DNA of 49,440 nucleotides from the NCBI GenBank assembly GCA_043816955.1, contig JBDRHL010000026.1, positions 1 through 49,440 of the forward strand, written 5' to 3'. The DNA comes from JBDRHL01 sp043816955. GTDB lineage: Bacteria; Planctomycetota; Phycisphaerae; Sedimentisphaerales; CAYZTY01. Shown piece after piece: positions 25,671 through 35,758 of the stretch. The stretch's first letter is position 1; each line of letters begins with the position of its first letter. The position numbers and the translations under genes were made by a program. The notes beneath the pieces are model-generated. The model ran no database searches. It saw nothing but the letters and a program-made list of their open reading frames with translations, and had not been told where the DNA came from.

Positions 25671-27230
25671 TCAGGATGAGGCAGAAGGCTCCTGCTGTGA
25701 TTGTTTCTGCTGGTGGATAATGATTTTCTTTTTGTGGCAGTTTTTTTCAGACCAGAACCATGCTCGCATCTCGAGACCCGGAACAGAAGGAGGTTGCTCA
25801 TTACTCCCCTTGACGATCGTTACTAGATAGGTAGCCGCTGACGGAGGCGGATAAGTTTGCTTTTCATATGGAAACGCCTTTCTTTCGGCATATAAAGTTA
25901 TTCGAACATCAGGCGTTGCGATAATATCACCGGAGCCGGTATTTTCGTTGAGCCATTTGGCGGCATGTCTGTATCCGAGTTTGTCGCTGCGCAGCGGGCT
26001 GAGCAGTTTCGGCATGCAAACGGCAATACCGAGCACCAGCAGGACAAGAGCCCAGCGATCTGAATTCCAACGGCCGTAGCGCAGCAACCCCGGGAATCTG
26101 CTGTTGAGCCAGTCGGCGATTATCCGCAGACCTGTGGGGATGTAGAAGGAGGTAAACACGACTAATGGCAGACAATGTCTTGTGCTTATGTATCCGTAGT
26201 AGTAATGAAGTAAGGCCATTATGATAATATTGAACAGTATGAAAGCAGGCAGGATAATTTTCTCGGGATCGGTCGTGGTTGAACTCCTGGTGAAGCAGTG
26301 ATAAAAGCCCAGCAGCAGGGCAGGAAGGAAAAAATATCTGAGATTTTTGCAGATACCGTCCGCCAGATCTGCTAATGCCGTCGCCACGCCACTGAAGAAA
26401 TCAGAAGCCCTGCGTTCAGGATCAGGGCTGGAAATCTCGGGAGTCTGAGAGGAACTGAAACGGGCTGTTAGAGAATGAATAACCTCATGAGCCTTTGTCG
26501 GGAGGCACCTTTCGCTTTTTATCATATAAGGAATCGCAGGCAAAACAAAGGCTGTCAGAAGGACGACAAGTGCACAGAGTATTTTTGCTTTGCTCATGGT
26601 ACGTTTAGTCCTGAAGAGGCTGATGATCAGCCACAGAAAAGCATAAATGAGCACTTGGGCGCACTCGGGTCGAATAATCTGTCCAAGGGAGGCGATCAAG
26701 CCGACTATGGCGAACATCCACCATTTCGATTTTTTTGCACCCCACAAGAGAAAGAAAAGTGCAGTTGCGAGGAATAGTATGTGGGGCCATTCCCTGAGAA
26801 TGTCGCTCCCGAAATGTGCGGGTTCAGGGAGTATTATCAGGATAAAGACAGCCCAGAAGCTGTTCTTGGGGCCGACGAGGAATTTGCCTGTGAAATACAA
26901 GGGTATCAACGAGGCCAACCTGCAAAGAAGAGCTGCAAACTGGCCTGAGTAAATCCAGAGGTAGACGGAGGGGTTGTTGCTGAAAAGGGCGACAAACCTG
27001 TGAACCAGGAAAATGAGAAGGGGATAACCGGGCGGATGGTTTCTGGCAACATCGGCCAGGTCGTCACCAATCTTCCGGGCCTGTCCAATGTAAAAATCAC
27101 CGTCTTTTGTAACCAGGACGGTATTGATGATTATGTAGATACCGATCGCAAGAGTCACCATAAATAAAAGTCCGATGTGAGCGAGATCATTTTTTGCTGT
27201 TGAGTTGTTTTTTTCGCGGTTAAAAAGCAT
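25671..27230 (-). CDS. polytopic membrane glycosyltransferase, GT39/ArnT-like
   Basis: A 519-residue integral membrane protein with about 11 hydrophobic segments. The first extracytoplasmic loop carries KDGDFYIGQARKIGDDLADVARNHPPGYPLLI. The acidic DGDFY and the downstream HPPGYP motif are typical of ArnT/PMT-like C-type glycosyltransferases (glycosyltransferase RgtA/B/C/D group). A soluble tail begins near residue 425 (RHAAKWLNENTGSGDIIATPD, RITLYAERKAFPY), matching the C-terminal domain of this class. It is thus predicted to transfer a sugar from a polyprenyl-phosphate donor outside the cytoplasmic membrane. It is not closely similar to the pair at 9071 and 11504. The gene is flanked by long intergenic regions. 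Confidence 0.75.
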   Translation of the reverse strand: MLFNREKNNSTAKNDLAHIGLLFMVTLAIGIYIIINTVLVTKDGDFYIGQARKIGDDLADVARNHPPGYPLLIFLVHRFVALFSNNPSVYLWIYSGQFAALLCRLASLIPLYFTGKFLVGPKNSFWAVFILIILPEPAHFGSDILREWPHILFLATALFFLLWGAKKSKWWMFAIVGLIASLGQIIRPECAQVLIYAFLWLIISLFRTKRTMSKAKILCALVVLLTAFVLPAIPYMIKSERCLPTKAHEVIHSLTARFSSSQTPEISSPDPERRASDFFSGVATALADLADGICKNLRYFFLPALLLGFYHCFTRSSTTTDPEKIILPAFILFNIIIMALLHYYYGYISTRHCLPLVVFTSFYIPTGLRIIADWLNSRFPGLLRYGRWNSDRWALVLLVLGIAVCMPKLLSPLRSDKLGYRHAAKWLNENTGSGDIIATPDVRITLYAERKAFPYEKQTYPPPSAATYLVTIVKGSNEQPPSVPGLEMRAWFWSEKNCHKKKIIIHQQKQSQQEPSASS

Positions 27231-27699
27231 TGTAAATTGTTTTATTCCATGTTAGTTCACGAAAAACTTGTGAAATACAAGGCTGCATGATACCAAGGTG
27301 CTGTCCGCATAGGCAAGTAATTTGTTTGTTTTGAGGTTGCACGGCCTGATACACAAGATGGATTCGATCTAATGGAGCAAAGAGCAAATTTTGGCAACAA
27401 AAATCTTGAATCGATACAAAAAGATTTTATAATTGACTTTGGACAGACTTTGTAACCTCTGCGGGTATAGCGGTCGTATATACCCAAAAGAAGCTGGGAA
27501 AATAACGAAAATCCGAGTAATGGGGACAATCTGACGGTATTAAGGCAAATTAATGGCCGGGTTCGCGGGGGTTCAAAAGATGGATGAAATTCTCAAACTA
27601 ACACATCAGACACGTAGAGGATAAATTTAGTGATATAGAAGCAGGCTATTTATATAATGAAATGTCGGATTGCTTATATCCAACCTAAAGAGGTGGAAT
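27231..27699 (+). other. intergenic region upstream of the metal-efflux operon
   Basis: About 470 nt between divergent genes. No credible gene is seen (the reverse frame 27257-27529 has no family features). A promoter candidate lies at 27630-27658; no riboswitch-like conserved core is recognised. Confidence 0.5.
27630..27658 (+). promoter_or_regulatory. candidate promoter of the metal-efflux operon
   Basis: GTGATA, a 17-nt spacer and a perfect TATAAT, about 42 nt before the ATG at 27700. The weak -35 suggests an activator, possibly a MerR/CueR-type or two-component regulator encoded elsewhere. Confidence 0.45.
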
Positions 27700-28974
27700 A
27701 TGAAAAAACAATTCTATTTGACTTTGCTGGCTTCACTTTTATTACTAACACCTGCCGGGGCTATTCAACAGCTAAATGATATAAACGACTTGCAAAGCTT
27801 GCAGAACTATCTGCATTTCGCCTTATTGAATAACGCTGATCTTAAATCAAAGTTTGAGGAATGGAAGGCAGCTTTAGAACAGGTCCCGCAGGCAAAAGCA
27901 TTGGATGATCCCAGATTTACTTATAGCTACTTCATAGAAGAAGTTGAAACACGCGTTGGTCCTCAAAGAAATAAGTTCGGTATTATGCAGGTATTTCCAT
28001 GGCTTGGCAAAATCGAGGCAAGAGGCGATGTTGCCGCAGCAAAAGCAAAAGCCGTGAAACAAAGATATGAAGCCGGCAAGTTAAAGCTTTTTTGGCAGGT
28101 AAAAGATGGTTTTTATGAATTTGCGTATCTGGCTGCCGCTATTGATATAGCCAAAGAGAACCTTGAATTGCTGAAGCATTTTGAAGAGATTGCACGAACT
28201 AAATATAGAGCTGCCACGGCAACACATCCTGACGTAATCCGTGCACAGGTAGAATTGGCAAAGCTTGAGGATATTCTGAAAAGTCTGGAGGAACTCAGAA
28301 AACCAACAGTTGCAAGGCTCAATTCGGTTCTCAATCGGCCAATTGATGCGGAATTGGCTTGGCCTGAGAAAGAACCAATAAGACAGGTCAGGTTTAGTCG
28401 ACAGCATATCATCGAGTCATTGGTAAAGAATAATCCTGAACTCGCTGAGCTGAACTGGGAAGTTGAGGCCGCGAAAGCTGAGATTGAATTGGCTAAGAAG
28501 AAGTTTTATCCTGATATAGGCGTAGGAGTTGACTGGATACAAACAGACAACGCAGCTTCTCCGGGGGTTCGGGATAGCGGAAAGGACCCGATTGTTTTGA
28601 TGTTTTCAATGAATATCCCATTGTGGCAGGACAGTTATAAAGCTGCTGAGCGACAGGCCAAAGCTAATGTCAGAAAAAGTCAGCAGCAGAAAATAGATAC
28701 CGAAAACAAAACAATAGCTCAAACAATACAGGTGCTGTACGATGTCGAAGACAGCCAAAGGAAGATGCATCTTTACGGGGACGTTCTAGCCTCGAAAGCC
28801 CAAGAGCTTGTTCAGACCTCAGAGGCTGCTTATAGAGCAGGTACGATAGATTTTCTTTCATTGATAGATGCTCAGCGCATGCTGCTTAAGTACAGCTTGG
28901 ACTACGAAAAGGCAGTTACTAATAATCAACAGAAACTCGCTGAACTGGAAATGCTGATCGGCACTGAACTGTGA
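27700..28974 (+). CDS. TolC-family outer membrane efflux protein (CusC-like)
   Basis: A 424-residue outer membrane channel of the tripartite metal pump. A signal peptide is visible (MKKQFYLTLLASLLLLTPAGA). The mature part is mostly long amphipathic helices with two OEP repeats, for example ALLNNADLKSKFEEWKAAL and the second-half equivalent ESLVKNNPELAELNWEVEAAK, each followed by a beta-rich portion (FGIMQVFPWLG, MFSMNIPLW). The start at 27700 follows AGAGGTGG; the frame's earlier Met at 27670 would precede the signal peptide with ten extra residues. It is first in the operon with cusB and cusA. Confidence 0.88.
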   Translation: MKKQFYLTLLASLLLLTPAGAIQQLNDINDLQSLQNYLHFALLNNADLKSKFEEWKAALEQVPQAKALDDPRFTYSYFIEEVETRVGPQRNKFGIMQVFPWLGKIEARGDVAAAKAKAVKQRYEAGKLKLFWQVKDGFYEFAYLAAAIDIAKENLELLKHFEEIARTKYRAATATHPDVIRAQVELAKLEDILKSLEELRKPTVARLNSVLNRPIDAELAWPEKEPIRQVRFSRQHIIESLVKNNPELAELNWEVEAAKAEIELAKKKFYPDIGVGVDWIQTDNAASPGVRDSGKDPIVLMFSMNIPLWQDSYKAAERQAKANVRKSQQQKIDTENKTIAQTIQVLYDVEDSQRKMHLYGDVLASKAQELVQTSEAAYRAGTIDFLSLIDAQRMLLKYSLDYEKAVTNNQQKLAELEMLIGTEL

Positions 28975-29059
28975 ACTGAGGGCATGGGAATACTTCAATG
29001 AATAATTGTGTATCTATATTCTAATTTGGTATGAATTTATAGAATCCTGAGGCATACAA

Positions 29060-30550
29060 ATGACAAAGATAGTTCTCAAAACCTGGTTTAGGCGAACAAG
29101 GTTAAAAGTACCGGCAATTATTTTAGTTGCTTTTATTGCCGGTTATTTGGTTAGAGGCTCTGGCACTTCGAACAAATCCTCTCTGCAGGAAGGTGCTGTC
29201 CCTGCGCCCGCCGAGCATAAACAGCAGTGGTGGACCTGCTCTATGCATCTCCAGATTCGTCAGCCTAAGCCGGGTAAATGTCCTATTTGTTTTATGGATC
29301 TGGTACCGGTAGATAGCAGTGGCGAAGCAGGTTTGAGAGAAATCTCCTTCTCCGAAGATGCCTTGAAACTTATGGAGGTTCAGACCATACCTGTAGAGCG
29401 TAAATTCGTCGAAGCCCAGATCCGAATGGTAGGTAAGATCGATTACGATGAGACTAGGTTAAAACATATCACAGCATGGGTTCCAGGACGAATCGACCGT
29501 CTTTATGTCGATTTTACAGGCATACAGGTAATCAAAGGTGACCATATGGTCTACCTTTACAGCCCTGAACTCATAAGTGCACAAGCTGAGTTTCTGCAGG
29601 CGGCCAAGTCTGTACAGAATATAAAACCTGACAGTTCCGAACTTATCGAAAGGTCGATACGAGCAACTCTCGAGGCTGCAAGTGAAAAGCTAAGATTACT
29701 GGGACTTACCGAAAAACAGATTGCAGAAATAGAAAAAAGCGGCCGACCCACCGACTATATAACTATTTATGCACCAATCGGAGGTATCGTAATTGACAAA
29801 CATGTTACCGAGGGGACATATATCCAGACAGGTACAAAAATATACACAATTGCCGACCTTTCCCGGCTTTGGGTTCAATTAGATGCCTATGAGTCGGATA
29901 TGATGTGGATTCGATATGGACAACAGGTCGAATTTATTACAGAGGCATACCCCGGGGAGGTTTTTAAGGGCAGGGTAAGTTTTATTTCACCAACGGTTGA
30001 TCCCAAAACCAGGACAATCAAAGTGCGCCTCAATGTCTCCAATCCCGAAGAAAAACTAAAACCAGAAATGTTTGTCCGGGCTATTGTCCGGTCAAAGATT
30101 GCCTCAGGAGGCAAAGTCATGGATGCTGACATGGCAGGCAAATGGATTTGTCCGATGCATCCTTCTGTTGTCAAAGAAACAGCAGGTAAATGCGATATTT
30201 GCCGGATGGATTTGGTAACGACCGAATCACTTGGGTTTCTCAAAGCGGATTTGCCGGACAAGGCTCCGCTCGTAATTCCCGCTGCCGCTCCTCTGATAAC
30301 CGGCAAAAGAGCGGTCGTATATGTACAGAGGCCGGACGCCGAAAAACCGACATTCGAAGGCAGAGAGGTAGTTCTTGGCCCAAGAGCAGGCGACTACTAC
30401 CTCGTCAGAGAAGGGCTTGCTGAAGGCGAGATTGTTGTCTCAAAAGGTAATTTTAAGATTGATTCAGCCCTTCAAATCCAGGCTAAACCAAGCATGATGA
30501 ACCCCCAGAGCCAAAGAGCCCCGATAGAAAGTCAAATACATGATCACTAA
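29060..30550 (+). CDS. cusB: RND efflux periplasmic adaptor, CusB-like, with two heavy-metal-binding domains
   Basis: A 496-residue membrane-fusion protein linking the RND pump to the outer membrane channel. It has one N-terminal membrane segment (about 17-30). A short heavy-metal-binding domain follows at about 57-84 (WTCSMH...GKCPICFMDLVPV, Cys60, His63, Cys74, Cys77). Then come the adaptor core with barrel-sandwich (WVPGRIDRLYVDFTG, YAPIGGIVIDKHVTEGTYI) and the beta-barrel (VQLDAYESDMMWIRYGQQV). A second copy of the metal-binding domain sits at about 362-386 (KWICPMH...GKCDICRMDLV). Many CusB relatives have one such domain; two in one chain, before and after the core, is less usual. It delivers Cu(I)/Ag(I)-like ions by family analogy. 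Confidence 0.9.
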   Translation: MTKIVLKTWFRRTRLKVPAIILVAFIAGYLVRGSGTSNKSSLQEGAVPAPAEHKQQWWTCSMHLQIRQPKPGKCPICFMDLVPVDSSGEAGLREISFSEDALKLMEVQTIPVERKFVEAQIRMVGKIDYDETRLKHITAWVPGRIDRLYVDFTGIQVIKGDHMVYLYSPELISAQAEFLQAAKSVQNIKPDSSELIERSIRATLEAASEKLRLLGLTEKQIAEIEKSGRPTDYITIYAPIGGIVIDKHVTEGTYIQTGTKIYTIADLSRLWVQLDAYESDMMWIRYGQQVEFITEAYPGEVFKGRVSFISPTVDPKTRTIKVRLNVSNPEEKLKPEMFVRAIVRSKIASGGKVMDADMAGKWICPMHPSVVKETAGKCDICRMDLVTTESLGFLKADLPDKAPLVIPAAAPLITGKRAVVYVQRPDAEKPTFEGREVVLGPRAGDYYLVREGLAEGEIVVSKGNFKIDSALQIQAKPSMMNPQSQRAPIESQIHDH

Positions 30551-30584
30551 ATATAAACCGAAATATTTTGAAAGGAAAGCAAAA

Positions 30585-30887
30585 ATGAAAAGTAGAATGG
30601 CACAATCCGGAATGATTCTTGTTTTGTTGTTAACTCTGTTACTGATTGCTCTGGCGACAATCGGCTGTAAAAAGAAATCAGAGCCTGCACCAGTAACGGA
30701 AACCGAAAAAGCAGTTTCTACAGCAATTGAGCAGACAACTTGCCCCGTAATGGGTGGAGCTATAAATAAAGACATTTTTACTGAATACAAAGGTAAAAAG
30801 GTTTATTTCTGCTGTCCCGGCTGCAAGGAGCAATTTGACAAAGAACCAGAAAAATACCTGGAGAAACTGCCTCAGTTTAGCGATTAG
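30585..30887 (+). CDS. YHS-domain lipoprotein
   Basis: A 100-residue lipoprotein. The start at 30585 (after AAAGGA) gives a signal peptide and the lipobox ATIGC, with Cys lipidation and KKK following. The longer frame overlapping cusB is unlikely. The mature part is a YHS domain: TTCPVMGGAINKDIF, VYFCCPGCKEQF and a terminal EKYLEKL helix, with a Cys cluster (CPVM, CCPGC) suited to binding a soft metal such as copper. It is positioned between cusB and cusA and is inferred to be a periplasmic metal carrier or sensor for the pump. Confidence 0.85.
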   Translation: MKSRMAQSGMILVLLLTLLLIALATIGCKKKSEPAPVTETEKAVSTAIEQTTCPVMGGAINKDIFTEYKGKKVYFCCPGCKEQFDKEPEKYLEKLPQFSD

Positions 30888-30922
30888 AAGGCGGGGGACG
30901 CTCATAAAAGACGTGTATTGGC

Positions 30923-33900
30923 ATGGAAGAAAACATTAAGCAGAAGAATCCGCTGCTGGACAAAGTAATACGTTTTTGCCTTGAGAATAAGCTGATAGTA
31001 TTGCTTATCCTGTTGGCTTTAATCGGTTGGGGCATATTGGTCACCCCTTTTGACTGGGAGCTTGAGTTTCTGCCAAGAACACCCGTTCCGGTTGATGCGA
31101 TACCGGATATCGGTGAAAACCAGCAAATAGTCTTTACCGAATGGCCGGGCAGGTCTCCTCGGGACATTGATGACCAGATAACATATCCTTTAACGTCTGC
31201 TTTGCTTGGTGTTCCCGGCGTTAAGACGATCCGAAGTCAATCAATGTTCGGTTTTTCTTCCATATATGTCATCTTCGAAGAATTCTCATGGTTTGAACGA
31301 AACATTGCAGGTAAAGATATATACTGGACACGCAGCAGGATATTGGAAAAGCTCAATAGTTTACCTGCTGATATGCTTCCTGAAGGTGTTCAACCGACTT
31401 TAGGGCCTGATGCAACAGCTTTGGGACAGATTTTTTGGTATACACTCGAAGGTAGAGATAAAGACGGCAATCCGACCGGTGGCTGGGATTTAGATGAACT
31501 GCGAAGCATTCAGGATTGGTACGTGCGCTATGCACTGACCAGTGCCGAGGGCATAAGTGAAGTTGCCTCGGTCGGAGGATTTGTAAAGGAATATCAGATA
31601 GATGTCGACCCCGATGCAATGCGTGCTTTCGGGGTGGGATTGGATGAGATTTTCAATGCTGTAAGGGCTTCAAATGTCGACGTTGGTGCTCGCACCATCG
31701 AGATAAACAAAGTTGAATATGTTATTCGAGGCCTTGGTTTTATAAAAGAGCTGTCGGATATTGAAAAAACTTCGATAAAGGTCAGAGATAATGTCCCCGT
31801 ATACATTAAGGATGTATCCAAAGTTTCTCTTGGACCGGCATTGAGGCGGGGCGCGCTTGATAAAGGTGGAGCTGAAGCTGTAGGTGGCGTAGTTGTTGTG
31901 CGCTGCGGCTATAATCCTTTACAGGCCATAAAAAATGTAAAAGAAAAAATAGAGGAAATTACACCGGGACTTCCCCGGAAAACCCTGCCCGACGGAACAG
32001 TTTCACAGGTTAAAATAGTCCCCTTTTATGACAGAACCGGACTCATCTATGAAACGCTTGGTACATTGGAAATCGCTCTAACTGATGAAATCCTCGTTAC
32101 CGTCATCGTGGTAATTGTGCTGGTTATACATCTAAGATTTTCAGTATTGATAAGTGCTGCTCTGCCGTTAGCGGTCCTGTGCTGTTTTATTGCAATGAAA
32201 TTATTCCATGTCGACGCAAACATAGTGGCTTTATCAGGAATTGCAATCGCAATTGGCACAATTGTTGATATGGGAATTGTAATTTGCGAGAATATAATAA
32301 GGCATCTCAAAGAAGCAGGCGAAAATGAAAACAAGCTTGAAGTGATTCATCGTGCCTCAAGTGAGGTAGCCGGCGCCGTCCTCACAGCAGTTGCAACCAC
32401 GGTTGTAGGGTTCCTGCCGGTGTTTACAATGACCGGCCCGGAGGGAAAACTATTTAAGCCTCTGGCATTTACAAAAACCTTTGCCTTAATCGCTTCAGTA
32501 ATAGTTGCAATAACGATAATACCCCCGGCCGCACATATTCTGTTTACGAGAAAATTCAACCTGAACAGAATAGCACGCTTTATCCTCGGTATAGTACTGA
32601 TTGCCGTCGGTATTATCGCATGGATTGCGCTGAACTGGTGGCTCGGAGTAATTGTTCTCGCTATAGGATTCTACCAGCTCTTGGGAAAATATCGCTTCCC
32701 CAAAACCGATAATCGTCGTTCTTTAACAGCTAGTATATTAGCTATTGTCCTTGTCGGCGTCATGCTCACCAGCCACTGGCTTCCATTAGGGCCAGCCAAA
32801 GGTATGTTGTTAAATTTAATTTTCGTGGCAATTTTGATTGGTGGCCTGCTTTGGTTTTTCCGGATTTTCCAGAAATTCTATTCAAAGATTCTAAACTGCT
32901 GTCTCGAGCATAAAGCTGCTTTTCTATCCATCCCAGCGGTAATTATTATAGCAGGAGGCCTTATCTGGGCCGGGCTCGGAAAAGAATTTATGCCGCCTTT
33001 GGATGAAGGCGCATTTTTGTATATGCCTACAACGATGCCTCACGCTTCGATTGGTGAGGCACTAGATGTTTTGCAGAAACAAGATACCGCATTCCAGTCA
33101 ATACCAGAGGTCGGATCAGTAGTAGGAAAGATCGGAAGGGCCGAAACTCCACTTGACCCCGCACCGGTATCAATGGTTGAAACAGTGATAAACTATAAAC
33201 CTGAGTATATATTAGACAAGGATGGCCGAAGAATAAGATTCAGATATGATAAGAGTAAAGACAAGTTTGTACGTGATGAAAATGGTCGGCTGATACCGGA
33301 TAAACGCGGCAGGTTGTACAGACAATGGAGAGACCATATAAACAGCCCCGACGATATCTGGGACGAAATAGTAAAAGCAGGTCAGATCCCCGGAACTACA
33401 AGTGCACCTAAATTACAGCCGATAGCGGCCCGCATTGTAATGCTGCAGAGCGGTATGCGGGCGCCAATGGGAATAAAAATCAAAGGACCTGATCTGGACA
33501 CAATAGAAAAAGTTGGTCTGCAGCTTGAGCGGCTTCTTAAAGAAGTCCCTTCCGTAGAGCCCTCCGCTGTTATCGCTGATAGAATCGTCGGTAAGCCATA
33601 TCTGGAGATCGACATAGACCGCGATGCTATCGCAAGATACGGAATCAGTATTCGCAAAATTCAGGATGTCATAGAGGTTGCTATTGGCGGCAGACGCGTA
33701 ACAACAACTGTTGAAGGAAGACAGCGCTACCCTGTGCGCATCAGATATGCCAGGGAGCTAAGAGACCAGATCGAAACCCTTGGCACAATTCTGGTACAGG
33801 GAGCTGACGGTGCTCAGATACCCCTGATTCAGTTAGCTGAAATTCGTTATGTTAGAGACGCACAGGCCGTTAAAAGCGAAGATACTTTTCTGGTTGGATA

Positions 33901-34648
33901 TGTGCTTTTTGACAAAAAAAGCGGCTTTGCAGAAGTGGATGTTGTCGAACAGTGCCGACAATATCTCAAAGAAAAAATCAATGAAGGAAAACTCGTTATT
34001 CCATCAGGAGTAAGTTACAGTTTTGCCGGCATGTACGAAAATCAGATTCGGGCACAGAAAACACTTATTGTGGTTGTTCCATTAGCCCTGTTTCTTATTT
34101 TTATGATTCTTTATTTCCAGTTCAAATCCACGATCACGAGTCTCCTGGTATTTTCCGGAATAATCATTGCTTGGGCGGGCGGCTTTTTGATGATATGGTG
34201 TTACGCCCAGCCGTGGTTTTTCAATTTCGGTGTTTTCGGCGTCAACTTAAGACAGCTTTTCCAGATGCACCCCATTAATTTAAGTGTTGCGATATGGGTA
34301 GGCTTTCTGGCCCTTTTTGGAATAGCTTCAGACGATGGCGTAGTGATGTGTACGTACCTTGAGCAAATTTTCAGAACGGCAAAACCAGGCAACATATCTG
34401 ATATTCGCTGCAAAGTGATAGAGGCCGGAACCCGTAGAGTTCGGCCATGCCTTATGACAACCGCTACAACAATTCTTGCTCTTATCCCTGTTCTCACCTC
34501 AACTGGCCGAGGCTCTGATATAATGGTGCCTATGGCTATACCCGTCTTTGGCGGCATGACAATTGAAATTCTAACGATGCTTGTGGTGCCGGTCTTATAT
34601 AGCTCCGTTAAAGAGTTTAAGCTCGGCAAACACTTACATATCCAGTAA
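30923..34648 (+). CDS. cusA: heavy-metal RND efflux pump, CusA-like (HME family)
   Basis: A 1241-residue inner membrane proton-driven exporter. The N-terminus has the TM1 region and LPRTPVPVDAIPDIGENQQIVFTEWPGRSP, the hallmark of the HME-RND class. GIAIAIGTIVDMGIVICENI holds the TM4 proton-relay Asp. The second half has APMGIKIKG and VPLALFLIFMILYFQF, and the end retains GRGSDIMVPMAIPVFGG. Usual CusA proteins have about 1050 residues. Here extra membrane segments and a linker at about residues 551-652 and a hydrophilic insert at about 766-806 (charged, RRIRFRYDKSKD...) account for the excess. The last 15 nt overlap the convergent oxidoreductase gene. Confidence 0.92.
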   Translation: MEENIKQKNPLLDKVIRFCLENKLIVLLILLALIGWGILVTPFDWELEFLPRTPVPVDAIPDIGENQQIVFTEWPGRSPRDIDDQITYPLTSALLGVPGVKTIRSQSMFGFSSIYVIFEEFSWFERNIAGKDIYWTRSRILEKLNSLPADMLPEGVQPTLGPDATALGQIFWYTLEGRDKDGNPTGGWDLDELRSIQDWYVRYALTSAEGISEVASVGGFVKEYQIDVDPDAMRAFGVGLDEIFNAVRASNVDVGARTIEINKVEYVIRGLGFIKELSDIEKTSIKVRDNVPVYIKDVSKVSLGPALRRGALDKGGAEAVGGVVVVRCGYNPLQAIKNVKEKIEEITPGLPRKTLPDGTVSQVKIVPFYDRTGLIYETLGTLEIALTDEILVTVIVVIVLVIHLRFSVLISAALPLAVLCCFIAMKLFHVDANIVALSGIAIAIGTIVDMGIVICENIIRHLKEAGENENKLEVIHRASSEVAGAVLTAVATTVVGFLPVFTMTGPEGKLFKPLAFTKTFALIASVIVAITIIPPAAHILFTRKFNLNRIARFILGIVLIAVGIIAWIALNWWLGVIVLAIGFYQLLGKYRFPKTDNRRSLTASILAIVLVGVMLTSHWLPLGPAKGMLLNLIFVAILIGGLLWFFRIFQKFYSKILNCCLEHKAAFLSIPAVIIIAGGLIWAGLGKEFMPPLDEGAFLYMPTTMPHASIGEALDVLQKQDTAFQSIPEVGSVVGKIGRAETPLDPAPVSMVETVINYKPEYILDKDGRRIRFRYDKSKDKFVRDENGRLIPDKRGRLYRQWRDHINSPDDIWDEIVKAGQIPGTTSAPKLQPIAARIVMLQSGMRAPMGIKIKGPDLDTIEKVGLQLERLLKEVPSVEPSAVIADRIVGKPYLEIDIDRDAIARYGISIRKIQDVIEVAIGGRRVTTTVEGRQRYPVRIRYARELRDQIETLGTILVQGADGAQIPLIQLAEIRYVRDAQAVKSEDTFLVGYVLFDKKSGFAEVDVVEQCRQYLKEKINEGKLVIPSGVSYSFAGMYENQIRAQKTLIVVVPLALFLIFMILYFQFKSTITSLLVFSGIIIAWAGGFLMIWCYAQPWFFNFGVFGVNLRQLFQMHPINLSVAIWVGFLALFGIASDDGVVMCTYLEQIFRTAKPGNISDIRCKVIEAGTRRVRPCLMTTATTILALIPVLTSTGRGSDIMVPMAIPVFGGMTIEILTMLVVPVLYSSVKEFKLGKHLHIQ

Positions 34649-35758
34649 TCCGTCAGGGAGGTTTGGCGGCAGTGGCGCAGGGCGCTGGCAGGAGGATTTG
34701 ACGTATATGATTTTTTCCCCCTGGGCAGCTTCATGGATAGTCTGCATAATGTCCAATACATGGAACGCAATCTCTGCGCTTGCGCGGTGGGCTCTGCCGA
34801 AAAGCAGGGCATAAGCCATGTCAGCAGGTCCGAGCCCCCTACTCGGTTTGTCGTAGGCATGTGTGATAAGTACTTCGTTCCATTGAGTCTGGTCCTCAAG
34901 GAGGATCTTTACGGGGCCTGCGAAGGAGTTGGGGTTGGCAACAAGCAGTGAACCTTTTGTACCATAGATTTCGAGGTTGGGCATTGTGTGGGCGATGACA
35001 TCAAAGCTGGTTACGAGTGTGGCGATAACGCCGCAGTGGAAGTTCAAAATTGCTGCTACATGTGTCGGGACTTCGACTTTTATTTTTCGGCCTTGGAAAG
35101 GCCGGCTGAGAATGGTGCGGTATTGCCTGGTAATTGCGGTTGATGCTGTAACACTTTTTACAGGGCCCAGGAGGTTTATCATTGCGGTAAGATAGTAGGG
35201 CCCCATGTCAAACATGGGCCCTGCGCCATATTGGAAAAAGAATTCCGGGTCTGGATGCCACTTTTCTGGCCCGGCAGACAACATGAATGCGCTTACCGCA
35301 AGGGGAGTTCCGATGGTTCCTTCGTCAATGACTTTTCTTGCGGTCTGCAGGCCGGCCCCCATGAAAGTATCTGGTGCGCATCCGATCAGGAGTTGTTTTT
35401 GTTTTGCGATTTTCAGGAGCTTTTCGGCCTGGACGCGATCCGTCGCGAGAGGCTTTTCGGAATAAAGGTTTTTCCCGGCATTGAGAATCGCTGCTGAAAT
35501 GTCCGCGTGAGCCTTTGGAGGTGTCAGGTTCAGCACGATCCGGATTTGTTTATCGGCAAGGAGTTGTTCTGCAGTGCATGCCCTGCGGAGGTTATATTTT
35601 TTTGCTTTTTCACGAGCCCTGTCCATGTCAATATCCGCACACGCTGCAACTTCGATTATTTCCATGGTCACGCATCTTGAGAGATACGCATCGCTGATAT
35701 TGCCGCATCCAATGATGCCAACTTTGATTTTCATGTCTTTGTCTATTTCGATACCCAT
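34634..35758 (-). CDS. Gfo/Idh/MocA family NAD(P)-dependent oxidoreductase
   Basis: A 374-residue oxidoreductase of the glucose-fructose oxidoreductase/inositol dehydrogenase family, usually acting on sugars or cyclitols. KVGIIGCGNISDAYL is the Rossmann nucleotide loop, VLNLTPPKAHADIS matches the second strand region, and LYSEKPLATD holds the EKP motif with the catalytic-site Lys. The C-terminal alpha/beta domain contains GAGPMFDMGPYYLTAM. The start may be 35758 or the Met at 35734, which begins MKIKVGIIGCG and is the more usual N-terminus. The ribosome site is weak for both. It is convergent with cusA; the substrate is unknown. Confidence 0.88.
   Translation of the reverse strand: MGIEIDKDMKIKVGIIGCGNISDAYLSRCVTMEIIEVAACADIDMDRAREKAKKYNLRRACTAEQLLADKQIRIVLNLTPPKAHADISAAILNAGKNLYSEKPLATDRVQAEKLLKIAKQKQLLIGCAPDTFMGAGLQTARKVIDEGTIGTPLAVSAFMLSAGPEKWHPDPEFFFQYGAGPMFDMGPYYLTAMINLLGPVKSVTASTAITRQYRTILSRPFQGRKIKVEVPTHVAAILNFHCGVIATLVTSFDVIAHTMPNLEIYGTKGSLLVANPNSFAGPVKILLEDQTQWNEVLITHAYDKPSRGLGPADMAYALLFGRAHRASAEIAFHVLDIMQTIHEAAQGEKIIYVKSSCQRPAPLPPNLPDGLLDM

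Noticed and set aside
27257..27529. 90-codon reverse frame upstream of tolC
   Set aside because: No ribosome site or family pattern; lies in an AT-rich regulatory region.
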